NCBI GenBank assembly: GCA_002425685.1
Contig: DIMS01000014.1
Coordinates: 1-14,811, forward strand
Reading direction: 5' to 3'
DNA: 14,811 nucleotides
Source: Synergistaceae bacterium UBA5560
GTDB lineage: Bacteria; Synergistota; Synergistia; Synergistales; Aminiphilaceae
Program-made: the position numbers and the translations under genes
The notes under the pieces: generated by a model
What the model saw: only the letters and a program-made list of their open reading frames with translations
Told to the model about the DNA's origin: nothing
Database searches by the model: none
Shown: in pieces, positions 1 to 6,380 of the stretch
How the letters are laid out: each line of letters opens with the position of its first letter
Position numbering within the stretch: the first letter of the stretch is position 1

Positions 1-447
1 GATGTGTGCCTGGGACGTGTCCCTTGCCGGATGCGGGGAGTTCTCTTGTGAACCCTGCGCCGCGAACCGTGGACTTTAAACAGTGAACTGCGACTGAGAC
101 ATCCTTCCCGTCAAACGCTCTTTCCGCCGAACATCGAAACAAACGCCCTGTCGCGCCCTTTTGTGCGGACGTCCAAAAAACGTCCGAATTCCTCCCCGAA
201 GGTTCTTGCTCTGGTCCGATGCGAAAGAACACATTCTTTTCTATGATGCGAATGAAGGAAGTACGGCATTTCGGCGCGACCGGCGAGCGGCGTGCCCCGA
301 CGTGTCGTCAAAGGCACGGACAACGTGTGAGAAGGCGGAACGGGGTACGGAAGAGGGAAACGTGTGCGGCGGTGGTGGGGAACTCCGGAGACCGCCGCGC
401 CGGGGTGGTTCGAATGCGCCGGAGGGCGCGGGGAAGGGAGGCGCATC
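1..447. other. Non-coding leader upstream of grdE
   Basis: I see no credible gene here: the open frames that cross it have no ribosome-binding site, have unusual composition and run into the grdE region in the wrong frame. It holds a perfect 7-bp inverted repeat (166-172 with 180-186, loop CCAAAAA). It also holds a near-perfect 12-nt direct repeat, GATGCGAAAGAA at 218-229 and GATGCGAATGAA at 245-256. A possible -10 hexamer TATGAT lies at 242-247 but has no matching -35 box. The region probably carries the promoter and control sites of the Grd operon, but I cannot place the start of transcription. Confidence 0.5.
166..186. repeat. Perfect 7-bp inverted repeat, possible operator
   Basis: CGGACGT at 166-172 is matched by ACGTCCG at 180-186 around an A-rich 7-nt loop. 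No T-run follows on either strand, so it does not look like an intrinsic terminator. It lies about 260 nt upstream of grdE and could bind a regulator; function unknown. Confidence 0.35.
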
Positions 448-1743
448 ATGCGGTTGGAACTGCACGAGGTCGTCATTCGGCGCATCGAGTGGGGCGACAG
501 GACGGGGGCCTGGAACGGCGTCCTGACGGTGAACCGCGAGGAGGCCGCCGCGGAAGTGGCGAAGAACGAGCGTTTTGCGTCGGTACGCCTCGATCTGGCC
601 CATCCGGGCGAGAAGGTGCGGATCATTCCGGTGAAGGATGTGGTGGAACCGCGGGTGAAACTTGCCCGGTCGGGGGAGCCCCTCGGCTATTTTCCGGGAT
701 TCTTCGCTCCCGCGGGAACCGCGGGGAAGGGGCTCACCCTGGTGCTGCGGGGTGCCGCGGTGGTGACCTGCGGTCCCATCGTGGCCTTTCAGGAAGGGTT
801 CATCGACATGTCCGGCCCGGGGGCGGCCTACACGCCCTTCTCCGAGACGGCGAATCTGGTTCTCACCGTGGAGCCCGATCCGCGCCTGACGAAGCACGCC
901 TACGAGGAGGCGCTCCGGCTCGCGGGGCTGCGCCTGGCGGTGTACCTCGCCACGGCGGCCAGGAACGCGACGCCGGACGCGATCTCCGTTTACGAGAAGG
1001 GCAACGTGACCGACGAGGCGATCCGCCTGCCCGATCTTCCTCGGGTGCTCCACGTCTGCATGGCCATCACCCAAGGGCTCCTGCACGACACCTTCGTGCA
1101 CGGCGGGGACATGAAGGCCTCCCTTCCCGTGCTGCTCCATCCCAATGAAGTGCTGGACGGGGCGGTGGTCTCGGGCAACTGCGTCTCCGCCTGCGACAAA
1201 AACACCACCTGGCACCACCAGAACGATCCCGTAGTGCGCGCGCTCTATCGGCGCCACGGCGAGGACCTCAACTTCCTCGGCGTGGTGGTCACCCCCGAGG
1301 ATGTGCGTCTCGCGGGGAAGGAACGGGCCGCCTCCATGAACGCGGCCCTTGCGGAGAGCCTCGGCGCCACCGGCGTGATCATCACCGAGGAGGGGTACGG
1401 CAATCCCGACACCGATCTCTGCCTTAACGCCAAGCAGATGGAGCGCCGGGGCATTCGCACGGTGATCATCGCCGACGAGGCGGCGGGCACGGACGGCGCG
1501 AGCCAGGGGCTTGCGGATTCCACCCCGGAGATAGCAGCCTTCGTCTCCACGGGCAACGTGAACGAGATGATCGAGGTACCCGCCATGGAGCGTGTGCTCG
1601 GCTATCCCGACGCCATCGCTCTTCTCTCCGGGGGCGCCCCGGAGAGCCTGCGTTCCGACGGCAGCATGTTCGTTGAGCTGCAGTCCGTCATCGGTTCCAC
1701 CTGCGAGCTCGGCGCCGGTCGCTGGGGCTGCGCGGAATTCTAG
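448..1743 (+). CDS. grdE: Glycine/sarcosine/betaine reductase component B, proprotein (GrdE/GrdG/GrdI type)
   Basis: Seen: a 431-residue protein, close to the usual size of about 430 for GrdE-type proproteins. The ATG at 448 follows a GGGAGG site at about 7 nt, and its N-terminus fits the family. The motif SGNCVSACDKNTTWHHQNDP holds the Asn244-Cys245 pair. Known of the family: the precursor is cleaved before this cysteine, which becomes the pyruvoyl group at the N-terminus of one subunit. That carbonyl forms a Schiff base with the amine substrate. Component B then hands the carboxymethyl group to selenoprotein A, and component C releases acetyl phosphate. The Grd enzymes are cytoplasmic and serve Stickland-type fermentation. 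The selenoprotein gene follows after 28 nt, so the two form one unit. Inference: which amine is used (glycine, sarcosine, betaine or another) cannot be read from sequence, so the symbol marks the family, not the substrate. Confidence 0.92.
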   Translation: MRLELHEVVIRRIEWGDRTGAWNGVLTVNREEAAAEVAKNERFASVRLDLAHPGEKVRIIPVKDVVEPRVKLARSGEPLGYFPGFFAPAGTAGKGLTLVLRGAAVVTCGPIVAFQEGFIDMSGPGAAYTPFSETANLVLTVEPDPRLTKHAYEEALRLAGLRLAVYLATAARNATPDAISVYEKGNVTDEAIRLPDLPRVLHVCMAITQGLLHDTFVHGGDMKASLPVLLHPNEVLDGAVVSGNCVSACDKNTTWHHQNDPVVRALYRRHGEDLNFLGVVVTPEDVRLAGKERAASMNAALAESLGATGVIITEEGYGNPDTDLCLNAKQMERRGIRTVIIADEAAGTDGASQGLADSTPEIAAFVSTGNVNEMIEVPAMERVLGYPDAIALLSGGAPESLRSDGSMFVELQSVIGSTCELGAGRWGCAEF

Positions 1744-1771
1744 GCGTGTCTCGGGAAGGGAGGAACGGACC

Positions 1772-3076
1772 GTGACGTATCGTATTGTCCACTACACCAA
1801 CCAGTTCTTCGCGGGGCTCGGCGGGGAGGAGAAGGCGGATCTGCGCCCCCTCGTCCGCCCCGGTGCAGTAGGTCCCGCTCTGGGGCTCGAACAGGCCCTC
1901 GGAGGAGAGGCCGTCGTTGTCGCCACGGTGATCTGCGGGGACAACTACATGGCGGAGAACCTCACCTCCGCCACGGAGGAAGTTCTCGCCATGATCCGGG
2001 AACACACTCCCGACGCAGTCACCGCGGGACCCGCCTTCAACGCCGGGCGGTACGGAACAGCCTGCGGCGCCGTGCTGGAGAAGGCCGCCGCCGTGCTGAA
2101 GGTCCCCGTCGTGAGCGGCATGTACCCGGAGAATCCCGGCGTGGAACTCTACGGCAGGAACGTGGTTCTCGTGAAAACCGGCGACAGTGCCCGGGGCATG
2201 AAGGACGCCCTGGCGAAGATGGCGGAGGTGACGCGCAAACTCCTCCGCAAGGAGTCCCTCGGTCCGGCGAAGGAGAGCGGCCTGCTCCCCCGGGGAATCC
2301 GGCGGAACGTCCTTCACGAGAAGAACGGCGCGGAGCGGGCGGTGGAGATGCTTCTGGCCCGCCTGCAACAGCAGACCTTCGCCACAGAGTACCCCATGCC
2401 GACCTTCCGGAGGATTTCCCCGGCGCCTCCCGTGGGGGATCTGCGCAGGGCCACCATCGCCCTCGTCTCCTCCGGCGGCGTCGTTCCCAAGGGCAACCCG
2501 GACCGCATCCGGGTCTCCTCCGCGGAATCCTACGGCGCCTACGACATCAGCGCACTGACGGACTTGACCCCCGAGAACTACGAATCCATCCACGGCGGCT
2601 ACGACCGGGTATGGGCGAACGTGGACCCTGACGTGGTGATCCCCCTGGACGTGATGCGCGCCCTGGAAAGAGAGGGCGCCTACGGCAAACTGCACCCCGT
2701 GCTCTACACCACCACCGGAACGGGAACCTCCGTGGCGCATGCGGAGCGCTTCGGCAGGGAGATCGGTGCCGCCCTCAGGGAGGCCGGTGTTGACGCGGTG
2801 ATTCTCACCTCCACCTGAGGCACCTGCACTCGATGCGGCGCATCGATGACGCGGGAGATTGAAGCAGCGGCGAACATTCCGGTGGTGCAGATCGCCACCA
2901 TCGTGCCCATCATGCTCACCGTCGGGGCGAACCGTATTGTCCCCGGCGTGGCGATACCTCATCCCGTGGGAAACCCCGCCGCGGGACCCGAGGAAGACCA
3001 GGCAGTGCGGCGAAACCTTCTTCTGCGGGCTTTCACCGCCATGACCACCCCCGTGACGGAGCAGACTCTCTTCTGA
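1772..3076 (+). CDS. grdB: Glycine/sarcosine/betaine reductase component B, selenoprotein subunit (GrdB type), with in-frame UGA read as selenocysteine
   Basis: This gene must be read through the TGA at 2816-2818. Taken as selenocysteine it gives a 434-residue protein, the normal length for GrdB (about 436). The part after the TGA is plainly the family's C-terminus: U-G-T-C-T-R-C-G-A, then VVQIATIVPIMLTVGANRIV, then AIPHPVGNP. Sec is residue 349, with Cys352 and Cys355 beside it. The GTG start at 1772 follows GGGAGG at 8 nt, and the N-terminus MTYRIVHYTNQFFAGLGGEE is typical. Known of the family: it pairs with the pyruvoyl subunit to bind the substrate, and the selenol attacks the alpha carbon to give a carboxymethyl-selenocysteine on partner selenoprotein A. 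A SECIS-like hairpin follows the TGA. A reader treating TGA as stop would wrongly report a 348-residue protein and a separate small one at 2846-3076. Substrate is not determined. Confidence 0.93.
2816..2846 (+). promoter_or_regulatory. Selenocysteine codon plus SECIS-like hairpin
   Basis: TGA at 2816-2818 is followed after 11 nt by a perfect stem-loop: TCGATGC (2830-2836), loop GGC, GCATCGA (2840-2846). Bacterial SECIS elements lie inside the coding region just after UGA and bind SelB. The E. coli fdhF element has a minimal 17-nt upper stem-loop at the same 11-nt distance. This stem is uninterrupted, without the bulged U of the E. coli element, so recognition may differ in detail. Confidence 0.8.
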
Positions 3077-3097
3077 TCGGCGGAATGCAGAAGGGCA

Positions 3098-3125
3098 GCG
3101 GGGATTTTCGCCCCCCGCCTTTTTT
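3098..3125 (+). terminator. Intrinsic terminator after grdB
   Basis: GCGGGG (3098-3103) pairs with CCCCGC (3113-3118) around a 9-nt loop and is followed by a run of six T ending at 3125. It lies 22 nt past the grdB stop and should end or reduce transcription of the grdE-grdB unit before the next gene. Confidence 0.7.
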
Positions 3126-3312
3126 CGCGGGCGACTTTTTCGGCAGCGGGGCGGAGGTGACGCAACAACGAAGAGAGGAGTGCGCGGCGGCCTGTACCCG
3201 TCCGCGCAGCTTCTCCTTTTCCGGTGCCGGTTTCTCTCGGGAAGAGCATCTTTTCTTTTCGGGGTGTTTCTGCGACGATGGCTTCCGGAAACGCCCCACG
3301 CGGAGTTCGACT

Positions 3313-3341
3313 TCCGGATTCTGCCCCGGCGGGAATCCGGA
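3313..3341. repeat. 9-bp inverted repeat upstream of the OCD-family gene
   Basis: TCCGGATTC (3313-3321) and GAATCCGGA (3333-3341) are exact reverse complements with an 11-nt spacer. The repeat ends 44 nt before the GTG start of the next gene, in the expected leader or operator position, and has no T-run. It could be an operator or a leader hairpin. Confidence 0.45.
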
Positions 3342-3385
3342 GCGCAAAGCGACGAGGCTTCGACACGAAGAAGGGAGGAACGGAC

Positions 3386-4369
3386 GTGAAGGTGCTGTGG
3401 CTTTCCCGCAAGGATGTGGAGGACCTGGGCATTCCCGTGCGCGACGTCACCGAGGTGGTGGAGTCGGGATTCCGTCTCAAGGGGGAGGGTAAGGTGGAGA
3501 TGCCGGCGAAGATCGGCATCCACACCAGGAAGGACTGCTTCATTCACGCCATGCCCGCCTATGTGGGGGGCGACGCGGATCTGGCGGGAATGAAGTGGGT
3601 CTCGGGCTATCCGCCGAACCAGGCCAAGGGATTGCCCTACATCACGGGTATCTGGTGCCTCAACGACAGCGAGACGGGCTTTCTCAAGGCCATTCTTGAC
3701 GCGAGCTGGATCACCGCCTGGCGCACAGGATCGGCGAGTGCCGTCTGCGCCCGCCATCTCGCCTCGCCCGAGGCGCGCACTCTCGCCGTCGTCGGGCTGG
3801 GTGTCCAGGGGCGGACCAACTTCGCCGCCATCAAGGACGTGCTCCCCTCCATCTCCCGCGCCCAGGTGTACGACGCCTTTCCCGAACAGATGAAGCGCTT
3901 CGTGGCGGACGTGTCCCCCGGCGCGCCCGACGTGGAGTTCGTCGTCGCTCCGGACGTGCAGAGCTGCGTGCGGGACGCGGACATCGTGGTCACCTGCACG
4001 CCCATCGTCGCGGACCCGCAGCGGTTCATCCCCGTCGACTGGCTCAAGAAGGACGTGCTCTGCATCTCCGTGGACTACGACGCCGCCTTCGAGGCGCCGG
4101 TCATGAAGGACGCCCGCATCTTCGTCTGCGACGACCGCCACCAGTACCTCTGGACCCAGGAGCACGGCGTCTATTTCCAGAAGGGCTATCCCCAGGAGGC
4201 GGACCTCTACGCCGACATGGGCGACATCTGCGCCGGCACAAAGCCCCCCGTGCGTGAAGGCCGCCGCGCCGCAGTGCTCATGGGCATCGCCAGCCACGAC
4301 GTGATGACCGGCCATCTGATCTGGCGCAAGGCCATCGAGGCCGGAAAGGGCATCGAGCTGGAGCTGTAG
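3386..4369 (+). CDS. Ornithine cyclodeaminase / mu-crystallin family NAD(P)-dependent enzyme
   Basis: Seen: a 327-residue protein with the family layout. An N-terminal substrate-binding part has Lys70 in MKWVSGYP, aligned with the catalytic lysine of ornithine cyclodeaminase, and Arg113 in AWRTGSAS. A Rossmann domain follows with the nucleotide-binding loop GLGVQG at 137-142 and an acidic site in SVDYD (Asp230/Asp232). The GTG start at 3386 follows AAGGGAGG; longer versions of the frame lack a ribosome-binding site. Known of the family: members cyclise ornithine to proline, reduce cyclic ketimines, act as alanine dehydrogenases or make opine-like compounds, so the substrate is open. Context: it follows grdE-grdB in the same direction, and the 15 bases before its start are identical to those before grdB. 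Inference: it may supply or process the amine used by the reductase next door, but a terminator separates them. Confidence 0.85.
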   Translation: MKVLWLSRKDVEDLGIPVRDVTEVVESGFRLKGEGKVEMPAKIGIHTRKDCFIHAMPAYVGGDADLAGMKWVSGYPPNQAKGLPYITGIWCLNDSETGFLKAILDASWITAWRTGSASAVCARHLASPEARTLAVVGLGVQGRTNFAAIKDVLPSISRAQVYDAFPEQMKRFVADVSPGAPDVEFVVAPDVQSCVRDADIVVTCTPIVADPQRFIPVDWLKKDVLCISVDYDAAFEAPVMKDARIFVCDDRHQYLWTQEHGVYFQKGYPQEADLYADMGDICAGTKPPVREGRRAAVLMGIASHDVMTGHLIWRKAIEAGKGIELEL

Positions 4370-4389
4370 CCTCCGCCCCGGACAAACGA

Positions 4390-4446
4390 CGTTCCCGGAA
4401 TGTCCCGTGCGCGTTCTCGCGGGACTTCCGGGAATGTTTTGTTTTG
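4390..4446 (+). terminator. Strong intrinsic terminator after the OCD-family gene
   Basis: A long hairpin: TTCCCGGAA (4392-4400) pairs with TTCCGGGAA (4426-4434). A G-T and a C-G pair extend it outward, and GTCCCG/CGGGAC continue it inward past one unpaired T. The tail TGTTTTGTTTTG gives the U-rich tract on the + strand. Confidence 0.85.
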
Positions 4447-4458
4447 CGGGTTCCTCCC

Positions 4459-4530
4459 CTCTGGTGCAGTGCCCCGAAGGTGAGCAAAGGTACCGAGCTG
4501 AAGTTGTGTAGCCTCTGCTTCGGGGGAAGG
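4459..4530 (+). pseudogene. Decayed fragment of an OCD-family gene 3' end
   Basis: Translating from 4462 gives WCSAPKVSKGTELKL, which lines up without gaps with the C-terminus WRKAIEAGKGIELEL of the OCD-family gene 93 nt upstream (7 of 15 residues identical). By hand, 29 of 45 bases match, and after a 2-nt insertion the block TAGCCTC around the stop codon matches exactly. Similarity seems to continue into the sequence after the stop (GGAAACGGCGGGTTCC at 4537-4552 against GGACAAACGACGTTCC at 4380-4395). The insertion puts the stop out of frame. I read it as the tail of a lost paralogue or tandem copy; the alignment is short and manual. Confidence 0.5.
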
Positions 4531-4577
4531 CCCGAGGAAACGGCGGGTTCCTGCAATGCGCCTCTCACGATGCCGTT

Positions 4578-4606
4578 TTGACGGCCGTCATGGTTGGGAG
4601 TATGCT
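4578..4606 (+). promoter_or_regulatory. Sigma-70 type promoter of the DJ-1 family gene
   Basis: TTGACG (4578-4583) and TATGCT (4601-4606) are separated by exactly 17 nt, 5/6 and 4/6 matches to the consensus. A start of transcription near 4613 would give a leader of about 30 nt, containing the ribosome-binding site. Confidence 0.65.
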
Positions 4607-4642
4607 TCTCCTCGAAACACTCGTGACGAGGAGGCGGTGAAG

Positions 4643-5200
4643 ATGAGCAAAGTGGTTCTTGTTCCTCTCGCGGAGGGGTTCGAGGAGATCGAGGCGGTCA
4701 CCGTCATCGACGTGCTGCGCCGGGCCGGCCTCGACGTGGTGACGGCATCGGCGGACGACCATGCGGTGCGGGGAGCCCACGGCGTGCGGATCGCCGCGGA
4801 GACGACGCTCGCGGCCTGTTCGGATCGGGATTTCGATATGATCGTCCTTCCCGGCGGCATGCCCGGGGCGGCGAATCTGGTGGCATCCAAGCCGTTGCAG
4901 GCGCTGCTGCGGCGGCATACCGAGGCGGGGCGTCCCCTGGGGGCGATCTGCGCCGCTCCCGCAGTGGTTCTGCACGTTCTGGGCCATCTCGGAAAGGAAA
5001 AGGTCGCCTGCTATCCCACCTTCCGGGAGCGGCTCGATCCGGCGAACCGCACGGAGGAACGGGTCTGTGTGAGCGAGAAGCTCGTGACCGGCGCGGCGCC
5101 GGGTGCGGCCATGGAGTTCGCCCTCGCCCTCGTGGCGTTTCTCTCGGGCGAGGTGAAGGCGGACGAGCTGGCGGCGGCGATGCTGGTGAAACGGGAGTGA
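4643..5200 (+). CDS. DJ-1/PfpI (ThiJ/YajL) family protein
   Basis: Seen: 185 residues, the usual size for bacterial DJ-1 proteins. The N-terminal motif VPLAEGFEEIEAV contains Glu17, equivalent to human DJ-1 Glu18. VLPGGMPGA follows, then the nucleophile elbow GAICAAPAVV with Cys103, equivalent to DJ-1 Cys106. The ATG at 4643 follows AGGAGGCGG; an earlier in-frame ATG at 4556 would add residues unlike the family and lies before the predicted promoter. Known of the family: members have been linked to oxidative-stress protection, chaperone activity and removal of glyoxal or methylglyoxal adducts, and the deglycase role is debated. It is cytoplasmic, with no signal peptide. It appears to be its own transcription unit, with a promoter at 4578-4606 and a terminator at 5358-5387. 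Its physiological substrate is unknown. Confidence 0.9.
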   Translation: MSKVVLVPLAEGFEEIEAVTVIDVLRRAGLDVVTASADDHAVRGAHGVRIAAETTLAACSDRDFDMIVLPGGMPGAANLVASKPLQALLRRHTEAGRPLGAICAAPAVVLHVLGHLGKEKVACYPTFRERLDPANRTEERVCVSEKLVTGAAPGAAMEFALALVAFLSGEVKADELAAAMLVKRE

Positions 5201-5357
5201 GGTGAAGTCCCGGGGACGGTCCGCTTTCCCGGGAGAGTGTCCGGTGGGGGCGTGCCGTGCGCAGTTGTCGCGAAGGCGCCCTCCGGGTTGTGTGTCCGTG
5301 ATGGACCCGGCGCGTTTGTGTTTTCCGTCTCGCCCGGTCGTCGCGGAAGAAGATTTT

Positions 5358-5387
5358 CCCGGCGGTTTCAGCCGCCGGGTGTTTTTT
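5358..5387 (+). terminator. Intrinsic terminator downstream of the DJ-1 family gene
   Basis: CCCGGCGG (5358-5365) pairs with CCGCCGGG (5372-5379) around TTTCAG, followed by TGTTTTTT. It lies about 160 nt past the stop of the DJ-1 gene, so the message would carry a long 3' tail. The tail contains a CCCGGG inverted repeat (5208-5214/5228-5234) of unknown meaning. Confidence 0.85.
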
Positions 5388-5487
5388 CCGCGTGGAGCGA
5401 GGAGGGTGACGCAAGGAAAGACTCCTGCGCGGAAGATGCGGAGGAAGAATGTGTGTTGCAAGGACTTTCAAAGGAAGGTGATCTCTT

Positions 5488-6372
5488 GTGGAGAAACGAA
5501 TGTTCTTTCTGCTTGTTCTGAGCGTCCTTCTCCTCTTTCCCCTTGCCGCGTTCGCCGCTGATTTCAAGGAGCACCGCACGGCATCCGGCCCCTTCGACGT
5601 GGCCTGGTTCGAAGCGGGAAAGGACGGCGTTCCCCTGGTCTTCGTGCACGGCTGGTGCGGTGATCACACGGCGTGGGAATACCAGACGGCGTTCTTCGCG
5701 ACGTCGCACCGGATTCTCGCGATCGATCTTCCGGGCCACGGTGCGAGCAGTGCTCCCGATGTGCCCTACACCATGGACGCTTTTGTCACGGCCGTCTCGG
5801 ATGTGATGGCCGCGGCGGAGATCGACAAAGCCGTGCTCGTCGGGCAGAGCCTGGGGGCCGAGGTCTGCCGGAGATTTGCCGAACGCTTTCCCGAGCGCAC
5901 GGCAGCGGTAGTCCTCGTCGAGGGAGCCTTTGTTTTTCCTCCCGAGAGCGAGGAGGACCGAAAAGCCCTGCAGGCGGAATACGACAACCTCGCTGCGGGA
6001 TTCGGCGGCGCGTCGCACGACGAGAGCATGCGAACCTTCGTAGGCCTCTTGTGGGTTCCGGAGACCCCCGAGAAGACCCGGGAAAAGTTTCTCTCCCTGA
6101 TGACCGAGACCTCGCCCATAGTGGCGAGGCGAGCCATGGATGATCTGCTTCGGGTGGATCACTGGGTGGATCTCCCGGCCGTGACGGTACCCGCGCTCGC
6201 CGTCTACGCCGGACATACCGCGGAGACGGAACCCGGGCTCGAGGTGAATCTGAGAAAATACTTCGCGGACCTCCGGTACGAAGAGGTTGCGAAAGGGTAC
6301 CATTTTGTGATGCACGAGAACCCCGACGAGGTGAACGCCCGCATCGACGCGTTTCTGAAGGACCTCCGCTAG
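5488..6372 (+). CDS. Alpha/beta hydrolase with N-terminal signal peptide
   Basis: Seen: 294 residues. MEKR is followed by a hydrophobic stretch (residues 5-22) ending AAFA-AD, a typical signal peptide cleaved near residue 23, so the enzyme should be exported (no lipobox cysteine). The hydrolase core shows the oxyanion-hole motif HGWCGDH, IDLPGHGAS, the nucleophile elbow GQSLG with Ser121, and the C-terminal histidine in KGYHFVMHENP (His272). The acid normally found after strand 7 is not an obvious Asp: the loop reads AGHTAETEP, so Glu246, Glu248 or a residue elsewhere may serve. The GTG start at 5488 follows AAGGAAGGTG at 7 nt; an ATG at 5500 would shorten the signal peptide. Known of the fold: esterases, lipases, peptidases, dehalogenases and others, so the substrate cannot be named. 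It ends 8 nt from the stop of a convergent gene. Confidence 0.82.
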   Translation: MEKRMFFLLVLSVLLLFPLAAFAADFKEHRTASGPFDVAWFEAGKDGVPLVFVHGWCGDHTAWEYQTAFFATSHRILAIDLPGHGASSAPDVPYTMDAFVTAVSDVMAAAEIDKAVLVGQSLGAEVCRRFAERFPERTAAVVLVEGAFVFPPESEEDRKALQAEYDNLAAGFGGASHDESMRTFVGLLWVPETPEKTREKFLSLMTETSPIVARRAMDDLLRVDHWVDLPAVTVPALAVYAGHTAETEPGLEVNLRKYFADLRYEEVAKGYHFVMHENPDEVNARIDAFLKDLR

Positions 6373-6377
6373 GAGGT
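6362..6377. other. Small hairpin between two convergent genes
   Basis: ACCTCC (6362-6367) pairs with GGAGGT (6372-6377) around GCTA. It overlaps the TAG stop of the hydrolase gene and lies 4 nt from the stop of the minus-strand EIIA gene. There is no T-run on either side. It is the only candidate I see for a shared stop structure in the 8-nt gap between the two genes. Confidence 0.3.
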
Positions 6378-6380
6378 GCG

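Larger units (their letters stand above)
3077..3385 (+). other. Intergenic region between grdB and the OCD-family gene
   Basis: No gene is visible. After the terminator there is a hairpin with 7-bp arms (TGCGCGG 3181-3187, CCGCGCA 3202-3208). A second perfect inverted repeat has 9-bp arms (TCCGGATTC 3313-3321, GAATCCGGA 3333-3341). A small one (CTTCG 3358-3362, CGAAG 3366-3370) sits directly before the ribosome-binding site. A segment at 3153-3187 resembles one at 5402-5433 in another intergenic region. I could not identify a convincing sigma-70 promoter for the downstream gene, although one must exist if the terminator is efficient. Confidence 0.5.

Noticed and set aside
219..1148. 309-codon open frame on the + strand overlapping grdE
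   Set aside because: Arg/Gly-rich translation, no domain, and it overlaps the well-supported grdE in another frame.
2846..3076. Separate 76-residue gene
   Set aside because: It is the C-terminal part of GrdB after the selenocysteine codon, not an independent gene.
1688..4315. 875-codon open frame on the minus strand
   Set aside because: It lies opposite grdB and the OCD-family gene, both confirmed by motifs, and its translation is rich in His, Arg and Gly with no recognisable domain. In GC-rich DNA the antisense frame is often open.
5208..5234. TCCCGGG/CCCGGGA inverted repeat as a terminator for the DJ-1 gene
   Set aside because: No T-run follows, and a much better terminator occurs at 5358-5387.
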